62,920 nt of DNA. It comes from an uncultured Clostridium sp. (GTDB lineage: Bacteria; Bacillota; Clostridia; TANB77; CAG-508). The stretch lies in the NCBI GenBank assembly GCA_930982035.1, contig CAKNJL010000005.1, positions 1-62,920 on the forward strand, in the 5' to 3' direction. The notes beneath the pieces are model-generated. The model saw nothing but the letters and a program-made list of their open reading frames with translations. It ran no database searches and had not been told where the DNA came from. Below are positions 34,505 through 43,454 of this stretch, piece after piece; the first letter of the stretch is position 1, and each line of letters begins with the position of its first letter. The translations under genes and the position numbers were made by a program.

Positions 34505-35929
34505 ATGATAAAAAATAATAGAGGAATTACAGTAATATCATTATCAATTGCTGTTATAATAATTTTGATTGTTACAGGAATGTTAGTTTATTCGGCAAAA
34601 GATAGTGTATATGTAAAAAACTTGACAAGTATGCAAAATGATATTTCAAATTTGAGGGATAAAATTTCATTATATTATTCACAATATGGTGCCTTGCCAG
34701 CAAGCACTCCATATACAAATACAAGCATGTTATCAAGATTTCCATTAGGAGCAAATGATGATTTAAATGGATTTTTGATTATAGATTTAAAAGCTTTAGA
34801 TGGTTTAACATTGAATTATGGTAAAGATTATGAAAAATATAAAGATAATAACAGTATTGACCAATCAGAATTAATGGATATATATGTAATAAATCAAAAG
34901 AGTCATAATATATTTTATGTACAAGGTGTAGGAGTTAATGAAAATGGAACAACAAAAATGTATTATACAGATTATACAGAAGGGGATAAAGAGGCAGTAA
35001 ATATAGTTGAAGTCGAAACAGGAGTAAGGCCAGGATTAGAAATAGGAGATTATGTGAATTATACTTATGACTCATCTAGTACATATAATTTATCACAAAA
35101 TACAAGTGGATATACTGATGGAGATGTAAAGATAACTCAAACACAAGGAATGAAGTGGAGAATATTAAATATTCATGAAGATGGAACAGTAGATTTAATA
35201 AGTGAAACTCCTACAGATAGTGGACCACATTTTGGTGGATATTTAGGATATAATAATGGAGTTCTAGTTATAAATCGTATATGCAATAAATTTTATAATA
35301 ATAGTGCTTTAGGAGTAGAAGCAAGAAATATAAATTTAGAAGATATAGAATACTGGTTAAGTGAAGAAGGAATAGAAGAAAGAGACTCTTTTATAAGTGG
35401 AGGCGGTTTGCAATACGGAAAGTCAGAAAAGATAAATGGAAATGTTTATCCAAGTTTATATGCTAAAGAAAATGGAAGTGGAATAGATACAGATACTGTA
35501 AAGAAGGATGGAATAGATACGAGCGAGAATGGATATGATAGTGCAACAAAAGAAGGAAGGGCAGAAGCAAGTCAAAGTTTAACTGTAACACAAACATATT
35601 ATAGTTTTGGTTCAACTACCCCAAAAGAAAACTTTGAAAATAGTGTGATATATGATATGATTTTTGGAACAGGACAAGAATATTGGATTGCTTCACGTTA
35701 TGTTAATAGAAGAAAACAGGAGGATACAGCTCTATTTGGAATTTATGAAGTGGTTAATTATGCCATAAGTGGACAGGATTTTACAGTTTCATCAGGTTTT
35801 AATTATATGGATAATTATCAGGAAGTTTATCTTCGTCCAGTGGTTTCTATAAGACCTGATATTGAAATTACAGCAGTAGAAAATGCAGATGGAACTAGCG
35901 AAGAAAACATGCATAAAATTGTTGAATAA
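34505..35929 (+). CDS. Pilin-like (class III signal) surface protein with DUF6273-like C-terminus
   Basis: 474 residues. The N-terminus NNRGITVISLSIAVIIIL is a type IV prepilin-like leader (G/I cleavage site then a hydrophobic helix), lacking the usual E5. An N-terminal helix continues to about 65. The body ends with EYWIASRYVNRR and VYLRPVVSIRPD, the ASR...LRPVVS pattern typical of large Clostridia surface proteins. It is probably exported by a type IV pilus-like apparatus not in this window. The ATG follows GGAGG; it sits 37 bases after spoIVFB and is closed by a strong terminator. Confidence 0.7.
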   Translation: MIKNNRGITVISLSIAVIIILIVTGMLVYSAKDSVYVKNLTSMQNDISNLRDKISLYYSQYGALPASTPYTNTSMLSRFPLGANDDLNGFLIIDLKALDGLTLNYGKDYEKYKDNNSIDQSELMDIYVINQKSHNIFYVQGVGVNENGTTKMYYTDYTEGDKEAVNIVEVETGVRPGLEIGDYVNYTYDSSSTYNLSQNTSGYTDGDVKITQTQGMKWRILNIHEDGTVDLISETPTDSGPHFGGYLGYNNGVLVINRICNKFYNNSALGVEARNINLEDIEYWLSEEGIEERDSFISGGGLQYGKSEKINGNVYPSLYAKENGSGIDTDTVKKDGIDTSENGYDSATKEGRAEASQSLTVTQTYYSFGSTTPKENFENSVIYDMIFGTGQEYWIASRYVNRRKQEDTALFGIYEVVNYAISGQDFTVSSGFNYMDNYQEVYLRPVVSIRPDIEITAVENADGTSEENMHKIVE

Positions 35930-35991
35930 AAATTATTATAAGACATTAACTATAATGTAGTCAGCCAGAATTTAATATAGTGATAAAAATT

Positions 35992-36035
35992 ACCTCAATT
36001 TTATTTCAATTATATTGAATAAAATTGAGGTTTTC
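35992..36035 (+). terminator. Strong intrinsic terminator
   Basis: ACCTCAATTTTATTTCAAT pairs with ATTGAATAAAATTGAGGT (one bulge) around TAT, followed by TTTTC. The rest of the gene-free stretch 35930-36262 holds only the minD promoter and nothing else I can interpret. Confidence 0.85.
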
Positions 36036-36188
36036 AAATGTATAGTGGAATTGTTGAAAGATATCAAAAAAATAGGTAAAACATCAAGTAAGAATTTACG
36101 GAGATAAGCTATTAAAGAAAAAAATAAAAAAATGTAACAATTTTGTAACATTTTAGCAATATTTTTGTAATTTTAGCACGAAATATCA

Positions 36189-36217
36189 TTGACATTTTAT
36201 GGATTTCGTTATATGAT
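36189..36217 (+). promoter_or_regulatory. Promoter for minD-minE, with flanking inverted repeat
   Basis: TTGACA, 17-base spacer, TATGAT. ACGAAAT (about 36178-36184) and ATTTCGT (about 36203-36209) form an inverted repeat flanking the -35, a possible operator. Confidence 0.7.
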
Positions 36218-36262
36218 ATACACATCAAAAATATGTGTTTTTAAATCCTAAGGAGGAAAATT

Positions 36263-37057
36263 ATGGGAGAAGTAATTGTCATAACATCAGGGAAAGGTGG
36301 AGTAGGAAAAACAACTACAACAGCAAATCTAGGATCAAGTTTAGCATTAGAAGGGAAAAAAGTAGTACTAATAGATACAGATATAGGGCTACGTAATTTA
36401 GACGTTGTAATGGGACTAGAAAACAGAATAGTATATGATATAGTAGATGTTGTAGAAGAAAAATGTAAATTAAGACAAGCATTAATAAAAGATAAAAGAT
36501 TCAAAGAATTATACCTATTACCAGCAGCCCAAACAAGAGATAAAAGCGCAGTAAATGAAGAACAGATGAGAAACTTAGTAGGAAGATTAAAAGAAGAATT
36601 TGACTACATATTAATAGATTGTCCAGCAGGAATAGAGCAAGGATTCAAAAATGCAATTGCTGGAGCAGACAGAGCAATAGTAGTTACAACAGCAGAGATA
36701 TCAGCAATAAGAGATGCAGATAGGATTATAGGACTTTTAGAATCATCAGACATAAAAAATCCGGAATTAGTCATAAATAGAATAAGACCAAACATGGTAA
36801 GAAAAGGTGAAATGATGGATGTTGATGATATTGTAGATTTATTATCAATAGATTTAATAGGTGTTGTACCAGATGATGAGCATATAATTACACAAACAAA
36901 TAAGGGAGAACCTGTAATTCAAAATAGAAGGGCACCATCAGGAAAAGCATATATCGAAATAGCAAAAAGAGTTTTAGGAGAAAAAATAGAGGTAACAATA
37001 CCAGGAAGAGAAAAAGGTTTTTTCGCAAGATTAAAAAGACTTTTTAGAAAATCATAA
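36263..37057 (+). CDS. minD: Septum-site determining ATPase MinD
   Basis: A ParA-like membrane-binding ATPase that positions division with MinE and MinC. 264 residues, deviant Walker A GKGGVGKTTTTANLG, switch I DTDIGLRNLDV and Walker B YILIDCPAG. It ends in the amphipathic membrane-targeting helix GFFARLKRLFRKS. The ATG follows AAGGAGG. No minC is present next to it in the window; it is paired with minE and rodA. Confidence 0.95.
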   Translation: MGEVIVITSGKGGVGKTTTTANLGSSLALEGKKVVLIDTDIGLRNLDVVMGLENRIVYDIVDVVEEKCKLRQALIKDKRFKELYLLPAAQTRDKSAVNEEQMRNLVGRLKEEFDYILIDCPAGIEQGFKNAIAGADRAIVVTTAEISAIRDADRIIGLLESSDIKNPELVINRIRPNMVRKGEMMDVDDIVDLLSIDLIGVVPDDEHIITQTNKGEPVIQNRRAPSGKAYIEIAKRVLGEKIEVTIPGREKGFFARLKRLFRKS

Positions 37058-37086
37058 TAAAACAAAAGTTGGAGGGAAATTTAATA

Positions 37087-37812
37087 ATGTTTGAAGGCAT
37101 AATGAAATTCTTTAATAAATTAAGAAAAAAAGAAGAAAAACTAGCGTCAAATTCAAAAGATACTGCGAAAGAAAGATTACATTTAGTTCTTATGCAAGAT
37201 AGAGCAAATGTTTCAGCAGACTTTTTAGAATTAATGAAACAAGAAATAATAGAAGTAATAAAAAAATATATAGATATAGATGAAGGAGCAATAGATGTAA
37301 GGCTAACAAATAAAGAAAATGAAGATGGTACAAATGGGGCTCCAGCTTTATATGCGAATATACCAATTTTAAATATAAAAAATGATGCAAGAAAAATAGA
37401 AAAAACAAAGGAAACAGACAACAAAAGTGAAGATAAAAAAGACGAAAATCAAGAGAAAGAAAACAAAAATAATCCAGAGCAAAAAAATGAAAATAGTAAA
37501 GAACAAACAAGTGAAAAGCATAATGTAGAAGAACAAGAAACTGAAATAGAAAACAAAGAAATTTCAAACGAAAATGTAGCAGATGATGTTTCAGAAAAAA
37601 ATCAAGAAAAACCAAAAGATAATGGAAATGAAGAAGAAAAAATAAATAGCAATGACAAAAATACTGAAAAAAAAGATTCAAATAAAGAAAATAAAAGTGA
37701 AAAAGAAAATCAAAACTCTAATAAAGAAAGTAAAAATGATTATAAAAAGCAAAAAACAAATGAACAATATAAAAAAGAATACAAAAGTAAAAATAAAAAG
37801 TATAACAAATAG
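37087..37812 (+). CDS. minE: MinE with a very long charged C-terminal tail
   Basis: The first about 90 residues are MinE: a short amphipathic start (MFEGIMKFFNKLRK), KERLHLVLMQDRANVS (MinD-binding strand) and LMKQEIIEVIKKYIDID. This stimulates MinD ATPase and drives it off the membrane. Residues about 105-241 are a low-complexity Lys/Glu/Asn/Ser tail with no fold. MinE is normally 85-100 residues, so this is about 2.5 times the usual length. ATG 37087 is used; GGAGGG lies 12 bases upstream and an earlier in-frame TTG overlaps it. The tail could be a linker or a crowding domain. Confidence 0.88.
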   Translation: MFEGIMKFFNKLRKKEEKLASNSKDTAKERLHLVLMQDRANVSADFLELMKQEIIEVIKKYIDIDEGAIDVRLTNKENEDGTNGAPALYANIPILNIKNDARKIEKTKETDNKSEDKKDENQEKENKNNPEQKNENSKEQTSEKHNVEEQETEIENKEISNENVADDVSEKNQEKPKDNGNEEEKINSNDKNTEKKDSNKENKSEKENQNSNKESKNDYKKQKTNEQYKKEYKSKNKKYNK

Positions 37813-37954
37813 CTAGAAAATAAATACTATTTGTAAAACATATCAATTAAAAGACAAACTAAAAATAATATAGCTAATAAGATTTAAAAATTGCAGAAAA
37901 ATAGGAACTAAAGAAAAATTAAATCAAAAAAAATAATAGAAAAAGAGTGATTTA

Positions 37955-39061
37955 ATGAGAAAAAGAGAATTAAAAAATATGGAGTGGGGAATTTTAATTA
38001 CTGCAATTATTCTATGTATAATAGGAATAGTTGCATTATTTTCTGCCACGCAAGAAACTGAATATGATGAATTTACAAAGCAAATAATATGGTTTGTAGT
38101 TAGTTTAATAGCTATGGTAATAGTAATGTTTATAGACTATAATTTATTATTAAAAGCATCACCAGTATTATATGGCATATTTATAATATTATTAATAGGA
38201 GTATTGTTTACATCTCCAATTAATGGAGCCACAAGCTGGTTTAATATAGGAGCATTTTCATTTCAACCTGGTGAATTTGCAAAAGTATTTGTAATTCTAT
38301 TTTTAGCATATACAATTTTAAAAATACAACATAAAGGGCAGGATGAAATAAATAGAATAAGTAGATTACCTATAGCATTGGCAGTAGTAGGTGTGCCAAT
38401 TCTATTAATAGTAATGCAACCTGACTATGGAACAGCTTTAGCATTTATAGTAGCTATGGCTTTGATGTTATTTTCAGCAGGATTAGATAAAAAATATATT
38501 ATAGGAACCATTTTATTAATTGTAATTGCTGTTCCATTATTATATAACTTTGTCTTACCAGAACATGCAAAGCAAAGGATAGATGTATTTTTAAACCCAG
38601 AATCAGACCCTAGAGGATCAGGATATAATATAATTCAATCAAAAATAGCAATAGGTTCAGGTGGACTAACAGGAATGGGACTATTAAAAGGAAACCAAAC
38701 ACAACTAGGATTCTTATATCCTAAAACAACAGACTTTATATATTCTGTTATTGGAGAAGAAATGGGATTTATAGTAGCAGGAGCAATAATACTATTATAT
38801 GTATATTTAATAACTAAATGTATATATATTGCTAAAACTGCTAAAGATAGAGCAGGCTCATTGATAGCCATTGGAATAACAGGAATATTTTTATTCCATG
38901 TATTAGAAAATATAGGTATGGTTATGGGGCTATTACCAATAACAGGTGTACCATTACCATTCATAAGTTATGGAGGAAGTTCTCTAATTACAAACTTTAT
39001 ATGTATAGGACTTTTGTTAAATATAAGTGGAAAAAGAAAGAAAACAATATTTGTACAATAA
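37955..39061 (+). CDS. rodA: Rod shape-determining protein RodA (SEDS peptidoglycan polymerase)
   Basis: A 368-residue polytopic SEDS-family glycosyltransferase that polymerises peptidoglycan for cell elongation. About ten helices, with the family blocks GATSWFNIGAFSFQPGEFAK (conserved W and QPGEFAK), QPDYGTALAF, the large loop with RI..FLNPESDPRGSGYN, and the C-terminal GLLPITGVPLPFISYGGSS. The context of minD-minE-rodA is common in clostridia. The start has only GAGTG upstream. Confidence 0.93.
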   Translation: MRKRELKNMEWGILITAIILCIIGIVALFSATQETEYDEFTKQIIWFVVSLIAMVIVMFIDYNLLLKASPVLYGIFIILLIGVLFTSPINGATSWFNIGAFSFQPGEFAKVFVILFLAYTILKIQHKGQDEINRISRLPIALAVVGVPILLIVMQPDYGTALAFIVAMALMLFSAGLDKKYIIGTILLIVIAVPLLYNFVLPEHAKQRIDVFLNPESDPRGSGYNIIQSKIAIGSGGLTGMGLLKGNQTQLGFLYPKTTDFIYSVIGEEMGFIVAGAIILLYVYLITKCIYIAKTAKDRAGSLIAIGITGIFLFHVLENIGMVMGLLPITGVPLPFISYGGSSLITNFICIGLLLNISGKRKKTIFVQ

Positions 39062-39091
39062 ACAAAACGACAAACCGACAAACCGACAAAA

Positions 39092-39212
39092 CGGGCCAGG
39101 TCATAAAATGTATTTTTGTTTCGACAAAATATGACAAATTTTATAGTTATAAATATATAAAATCAATATTTTTTGATTTACTTATTAAAAATACATTTTA
39201 TGACCTGGCCCA
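39092..39212. repeat. GGGCCAGGTCA-type palindromic element, second full copy
   Basis: CGGGCCAGGTCATAAAATG and CATTTTATGACCTGGCCC arms face each other across about 85 bases. The interior contains TTTCGACAAAATATGACAAA, as in 19054-19184 and 49325-49376. Just upstream, CGACAAAC is repeated about three times (39067-39092). Confidence 0.75.
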
Positions 39213-39235
39213 CATTGTCTTTTAAAGGAGAAAAA

Positions 39236-40210
39236 ATGAATTATATAAAAAAACTAAAAATAGGAAATGTGGAATTACCTAATAATCTAATATTAGCGCC
39301 AATGGCTGGTGTAACAAACAGACCTTTTAGAATAATATGTAAAAAATATGGTGCAGGTATGGTATGTACAGAAATGGCTAGTTCTAGAGCAATGTTTCAT
39401 AATGATTTAAAAACTAAAAGATTGTTAAATACAGAAGGGGAAGAAAGACCAATAAGTATGCAAATATTTGGTAGTGATGAAGAATCTATGATGTATGCTA
39501 CAGAACAAATCAGTAAAATAGCTGATATAGTTGATATAAATATGGGATGCCCTGCACCAAAAGTTGTAAAAAATGGAGATGGAAGTAAACTGTTATTAGA
39601 TTTAGAAAAAGCAGAAAAAATTTTAATAGCAGTTGTAAATAAATCAACAGTTCCAGTTACATTAAAAATAAGAAAAGGTTGGGATAAAGAAAATATAGTA
39701 GCAGTTGAAATTGCTAAAATAGCAGAAAGAGTAGGAATATCTGCAATAACTGTACATGGGAGAACAAGAAGTGAATTCTACACAGGAAAAGCAGATTGGG
39801 ATATTATAAAAAAAGTAAAAGAAAATGTCAAAATTCCTGTAATAGGAAATGGAGATGTAATAGATGGAGAAACAGCAAAAAGAATGTTTGAATACACTGG
39901 CGTAGATGGAATTATGATAGGGAGAGGTTCTTTTGGAAAACCATGGATATTTAAAGAAATAATGGAATACTTAGAAAATGGTAAAAAAATAGAAGAACCT
40001 ACTAATCAAGAAAAATTAGAAGTAATAAAACAGCATATAGATTTAGCAGTTGAAGAAAAGGGCGAAATAGCAGTAAAAGAATTAAGAAAACATATAGCTT
40101 GGTATACAAAAAACTTAAAAAACTCAAGTGAATTTAGAAACTCTATCAATCAGATAGAAACAAAAGAAGAATTGGTAAATAAGTTAGATGAATATTTTAA
40201 AAGTCTCTAG
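39236..40210 (+). CDS. dusB: tRNA-dihydrouridine synthase (DusB family)
   Basis: An FMN enzyme that reduces uridines in the tRNA D-loop. 324 residues of a TIM barrel. Key pieces are LAPMAGVTNRPFR, GAGMVCTEM, QIFGSDEESM, INMGCPAPKVVKNGDGS with the catalytic cysteine, ITVHGRTRSEFYTGKADW and MIGRGSFGKPWI. ATG 39236 follows AAAGGAG. The palindromic element ends about 20 bases before it. A long terminator follows. Confidence 0.93.
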   Translation: MNYIKKLKIGNVELPNNLILAPMAGVTNRPFRIICKKYGAGMVCTEMASSRAMFHNDLKTKRLLNTEGEERPISMQIFGSDEESMMYATEQISKIADIVDINMGCPAPKVVKNGDGSKLLLDLEKAEKILIAVVNKSTVPVTLKIRKGWDKENIVAVEIAKIAERVGISAITVHGRTRSEFYTGKADWDIIKKVKENVKIPVIGNGDVIDGETAKRMFEYTGVDGIMIGRGSFGKPWIFKEIMEYLENGKKIEEPTNQEKLEVIKQHIDLAVEEKGEIAVKELRKHIAWYTKNLKNSSEFRNSINQIETKEELVNKLDEYFKSL

Positions 40211-40219
40211 AATAAAATT

Positions 40220-40297
40220 TAGCAAGAAATTATTTTTACATTATAAAAATTCTATTTTGATAATGTAAAATAAATAAATTTCTTGCTACTTTTTTAT
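40220..40297 (+). terminator. Long intrinsic terminator after dusB
   Basis: TAGCAAGAAATT pairs with AATTTCTTGCTA, and inside it TTTTACATTAT with ATAATGTAAAA. CTTTTTTATC follows the stem. Confidence 0.85.
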
Positions 40298-40315
40298 CGG
40301 AAATAGGAGGCTTTT

Positions 40316-40921
40316 TTGAGTAAATTATTAAGAAAAATAATAATAGTTATTATTATAATTATAATTTGTATTTGCATATTTTTTTATATAAATAAGAGTA
40401 AAAAAATTAAAATTGGAAATAATAGTACTAGTCAAGAAATAATTGATAATATTTTAAATATTAGTTCATATGAAGCAGTAATAGAAGTAGAAGTTAATAG
40501 TAATAAAAATACTAATAAATATACTATTAAGCAGAAATACATATCTCCAGATATATCAGAACAAGAAATACTAGAACCAGAAAATATTCAAGGAGTAAAA
40601 ATTACCAAAAAAGATAATGAACTAAAAGTTGAAAATAGTAGGATAAATATATCAAAAATATATAATAATTATGAATATATGACAGATAATTGCCTAGATT
40701 TAAATACATTTATAGAAAATTACAAATTAAATGAAAAAGAAATATATGAAGAAAAAAACGATGAAATAATATTAAATGTTGAAAATAAAAATAATAAGTA
40801 TAAAAGATATCAAACATTATATATAGATAAAAAAACAGGTAAACCTACTAAAATGGAAATAAAAGATAATAGCAAAAACACATCAGTTTACATATTATAT
40901 AGAGAAGTAAAGTTAAAATAG
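40316..40921 (+). CDS. LolA-like / GerS-related membrane-anchored protein
   Basis: 201 residues. TTG start at 40316 with AGGAGG 5 bases upstream. A hydrophobic signal anchor (about 5-25) precedes an outer beta-rich domain reading YEAVIEVEVNSNKNTNKYTIKQ, EILEPENIQGVKI and YIDKKTGKPTKMEIKDN, which fits the LolA/RseB-like fold. In Clostridioides, the germination protein GerS has this fold and sits near mazF, as here. GerS is a lipoprotein; no clear lipobox is seen in this one (a Cys pair CICI lies inside the helix). The name is therefore not assigned. Confidence 0.55.
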   Translation: MSKLLRKIIIVIIIIIICICIFFYINKSKKIKIGNNSTSQEIIDNILNISSYEAVIEVEVNSNKNTNKYTIKQKYISPDISEQEILEPENIQGVKITKKDNELKVENSRINISKIYNNYEYMTDNCLDLNTFIENYKLNEKEIYEEKNDEIILNVENKNNKYKRYQTLYIDKKTGKPTKMEIKDNSKNTSVYILYREVKLK

Positions 40922-40995
40922 ACAAAACTTTACTATGACTAATATTTAAAATAAAACACATACTTGATAATATAACAGTATTAGGAGTGAAAAAG

Positions 40996-41346
40996 ATGGT
41001 AATAAAAAGAGGAGATATGTTTTATGCAGATTTAAGCCCAGTAGTAGGTTCTGAACAGGGAGGAGTAAGACCAGTACTAATTATACAGAATGATTTAGGA
41101 AATAAGTATAGTCCAACAGTAATTGCAGCAGCAATAACTTCACAAACAGGAAAAAATAAATTACCAACACATATAGAGATAGATTCAGAAAGCTGTGGAT
41201 TAAAAAATAACTCTGTAGTTTTAGCAGAGCAGATAAGAACTATAGATAAAAGTAGATTAAAAGAAAAAATAGGTCATATAGATGACGAAAGAATAATAAA
41301 TGAAGTAAACAATGCCTTGGGAGTAAGCTTTGGGCTAGAAGAATAA
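40996..41346 (+). CDS. ndoA: MazF/NdoA-type mRNA interferase (type II toxin) without adjacent antitoxin
   Basis: 116 residues, the exact length class of Bacillus NdoA. It begins [30 protein letters not shown]; core blocks are [30 protein letters not shown]. It cleaves single-stranded RNA at short motifs. ATG 40996 has TTAGGAG 8 bases upstream. Normally an antitoxin gene (ndoAI/EndoAI) and alr lie directly upstream; here the 75 bases before it hold no ORF, and the neighbour is the GerS-like gene. An antitoxin would have to be encoded elsewhere. Confidence 0.92.
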   Translation: MVIKRGDMFYADLSPVVGSEQGGVRPVLIIQNDLGNKYSPTVIAAAITSQTGKNKLPTHIEIDSESCGLKNNSVVLAEQIRTIDKSRLKEKIGHIDDERIINEVNNALGVSFGLEE

Positions 41347-41594
41347 TTGGGGTATTGGGGGACGGTCCTTGGAAAAAAGGGATTGGGGGACGATCCTTAA
41401 ATCCCTGTTTTTTAAATATTTTAAAATTTATTTCTTACTATTTGAAAACAGGGATTTAAGGACCGTCCCCCAATCCCTTTTTTTCCAAGGACCGTCCCCC
41501 AATCCCTTTTTTTCCAAGGACCATCCCTCAATACCTTTTTTCCAAGGACCGTCTCTCAATCCATCTTCCAAGGAGCGTTACTTAATCCCTTTTG
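41347..41594. repeat. Array of GGACCGTCCCC/AATCCC units, tandem and palindromic
   Basis: A long hairpin forms from GGGATTGGGGGACGATCC..AAATCCCTGTTTT and its near complement AAAACAGGGATTTAAGGACC. To its right, a roughly 29-base unit (CCAAGGACCGTCCCCCAATCCC plus T-run) is repeated about five times, each copy further decayed (ACCATCCCTC, ACCGTCTCTC, AGCGTTACTT). It fills the space between the convergent mazF and HD-GYP genes. Confidence 0.8.
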
Positions 41595-41605
41595 ACACCT
41601 CCATA

Positions 41606-42553
41606 TTAAACTTTTAATTTTTTAATATTTTTAATTTCACTATATAGATTATCAATAATTTTTTTTCTTGTATCATAAGCTTCAATATATTCTTTATGAA
41701 TTTGCTCAAAATTTTCTACTGTTTCACCAGGTTTTAATAACATTTTAATACCTTCCAAGTAATAATTTTTATCTTTGTCTTTTTTTGCTTTATTCATTTT
41801 TTCTTTATACTGTTCCATCTTTTTAAATCTTTTCATGTCATCTAATAGAGAATCAAGATAACCTTGAGTACAAGTGATTTCATAACCAATATCATCAATA
41901 ACAACTTTGAATAGAGTACGAACTATAACAGCATTACTTTTACCAAGTTTAACTTCTTCTGCAAGACGACCTAAGCTTCCAGAGTAATCTGGAGTAACAG
42001 AAGGTTTGGTTTCGTCAATCAAAATTTTTAATGTATCAGAAATACCAACATGAGACTTATATTGTCTTTTACTTACAATAGCGTCATATTCATCAGCTAC
42101 TCTAATAATTTGACCTTCATAAGGTATGTCTTTTTTCGTTAAACCTTGAGGATAACCAGTACCATTTAAAGCTTCATGATGATATAAAGGACCTGCAGCA
42201 TAAGGCCTTAATTTTAAGTCTTTCATACACATTTCATATCCTAAAGTAGTATGTGTTTTCATAACTTCATATTCTTCATCTGTTAATTTTCCAGGTTTTT
42301 GTAATATTGCAGGTGGTATAAATAATTTACCGATATCATGTAAATATGCACATATTGTACAATATTCTGTAAAACCTTTGTTACAATGTAAATATTCACA
42401 AAGTCTACAAGTTAAAGCAGCAACATTTTCACAGTGTTTTCTTGTGAAAACATCTAATGTGTCTAGCATATCTAATTGATATCTCATGGTTTTATCTAAA
42501 TTGTATGATTTTAGACTTGTTTTATCATAAAAATCAAATTCTGGTTGTTTCAT
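41606..42553 (-). CDS. HD-GYP domain protein (probable cyclic-di-GMP phosphodiesterase)
   Basis: 315 residues, cytosolic. The HD motif ICAYLHDIGKLFIP and the HD-GYP signature HHEALNGTGYPQGL are complete, with RVADEYDAIVS following, so enzymatic activity is expected (c-di-GMP or other cyclic dinucleotide hydrolysis). There is no receiver or sensor domain; the C-terminal 100 residues are a helical tail rich in Lys. I favour the start at 42553 (MKQPEF, AAGGGA 12 bases upstream); in-frame ATGs at 42565 and 42574 have poorer spacing. It is convergent with mazF. Confidence 0.88.
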   Translation of the reverse strand: MKQPEFDFYDKTSLKSYNLDKTMRYQLDMLDTLDVFTRKHCENVAALTCRLCEYLHCNKGFTEYCTICAYLHDIGKLFIPPAILQKPGKLTDEEYEVMKTHTTLGYEMCMKDLKLRPYAAGPLYHHEALNGTGYPQGLTKKDIPYEGQIIRVADEYDAIVSKRQYKSHVGISDTLKILIDETKPSVTPDYSGSLGRLAEEVKLGKSNAVIVRTLFKVVIDDIGYEITCTQGYLDSLLDDMKRFKKMEQYKEKMNKAKKDKDKNYYLEGIKMLLKPGETVENFEQIHKEYIEAYDTRKKIIDNLYSEIKNIKKLKV

Positions 42554-42805
42554 ATAAAAAATCATTCCCTTCATTAATGAATATATATTATTTTACGTGT
42601 CTTATACTCTCAAAAATATAATAACATTAAATAAAAAAAACTGCAAGTGGAATTTCCCGGTCTTTTTTTTGAATTTATAATGAAAGATTTAGAAATAAAT
42701 GCTATAATATTTTTAAAGTAGTATTATTTAATTTTACAGATAGTGTTTGCAAAAAAATAAAGTTAGTTTAGTGATTCTGAACAAATAAGAAAAATATAAA
42801 GAGAA

Positions 42806-42831
42806 GGAGGAAATGTATATTTAAAAATATA
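42806..42831 (+). promoter_or_regulatory. Displaced Shine-Dalgarno with intervening hairpin and MYI mini-ORF
   Basis: AAGGAGG (about 42806-42812) is followed by ATG TAT ATT TAA, then GTATATTT/AAATATAC forms a hairpin. The NUDIX ATG comes only at 42842, nearly 30 bases after the ribosome site. Either the hairpin brings the two together, or the mini-ORF couples translation. Confidence 0.45.
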
Positions 42832-42841
42832 CAGATATAAA

Positions 42842-43345
42842 ATGGAATATTTAGATTTGGTTAATGAAAATGATGAAGTAATAGGAAAAGAAGAAAGAGA
42901 TATTATTTATAAAAATGGATGGAGAAATTTTAGAGTTATCAACATTATGATATTTACAAGTGATAATAAAATTATAGTTCCTAAAAGAAGTGCTAATAGA
43001 AGGGTTTTCCCTAACTGCTATGATTGTTCAGTTGGCGGACATGTATCTTCAGGAGAAACTTATGAACATGCAGCTTATAGAGAACTAGAAGAAGAATTAG
43101 GAATAACAAATGTTGAATTAGAAGAAATAGGATATTTTAAACCAAATGATCTTAATACAAGTGCTTTTTCTAAAATGTATAAGTTAGTCTATGACAAAGA
43201 ATTAAACTATGATAAAGAAGGAATACAAGCAATCTATTATATGACAAAAGATGAAATTAACAAATTAATACAAGAAGATGAGACACAATTTAAAGGTGAT
43301 TATCCTAAGTTTTTCAAATGGTTGCAAAAAAATAAAATTATTTAA
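42842..43345 (+). CDS. NUDIX hydrolase, isopentenyl-diphosphate isomerase-like subfamily
   Basis: 167 residues. The start MEYLDLVNENDEVIGKEERD is typical of the IDI-like NUDIX proteins of Firmicutes. The NUDIX box is GGHVSSGETYEHAAYRELEEELGI (REXXEE intact). PKRSANRRVFPNCYDCSVGG precedes it. Substrate uncertain: isomerase activity needs additional residues I cannot confirm, and most bacterial relatives are thought to be diphosphate hydrolases. No direct ribosome site stands before the ATG. Confidence 0.85.
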   Translation: MEYLDLVNENDEVIGKEERDIIYKNGWRNFRVINIMIFTSDNKIIVPKRSANRRVFPNCYDCSVGGHVSSGETYEHAAYRELEEELGITNVELEEIGYFKPNDLNTSAFSKMYKLVYDKELNYDKEGIQAIYYMTKDEINKLIQEDETQFKGDYPKFFKWLQKNKII

Positions 43346-43454
43346 AAGCAAAATTATGCAAAACGATAAAATGTAATATATTGTACAATTTGTGCAGAAA
43401 GAAGAATATGAATTTTTTTACTCTATATAAAAATTAGATGGATTAGGGCCCCCC

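Noticed and set aside
37190-37681. Long minus-strand open frame opposite minE
   Set aside because: It mirrors the Lys/Glu-rich tail codons (giving Leu/Phe/His-rich protein) and has no ribosome site; it is a shadow of minE.
41347-41594. Possible CRISPR array
   Set aside because: Units are directly adjacent and decaying, with no unique spacers of constant length, and no cas genes are nearby.
41369-41617. Plus-strand frame through the repeat array after mazF
   Set aside because: Its Pro/Ser/Phe-rich repeats are just the translated palindromic units; no ribosome site or family.
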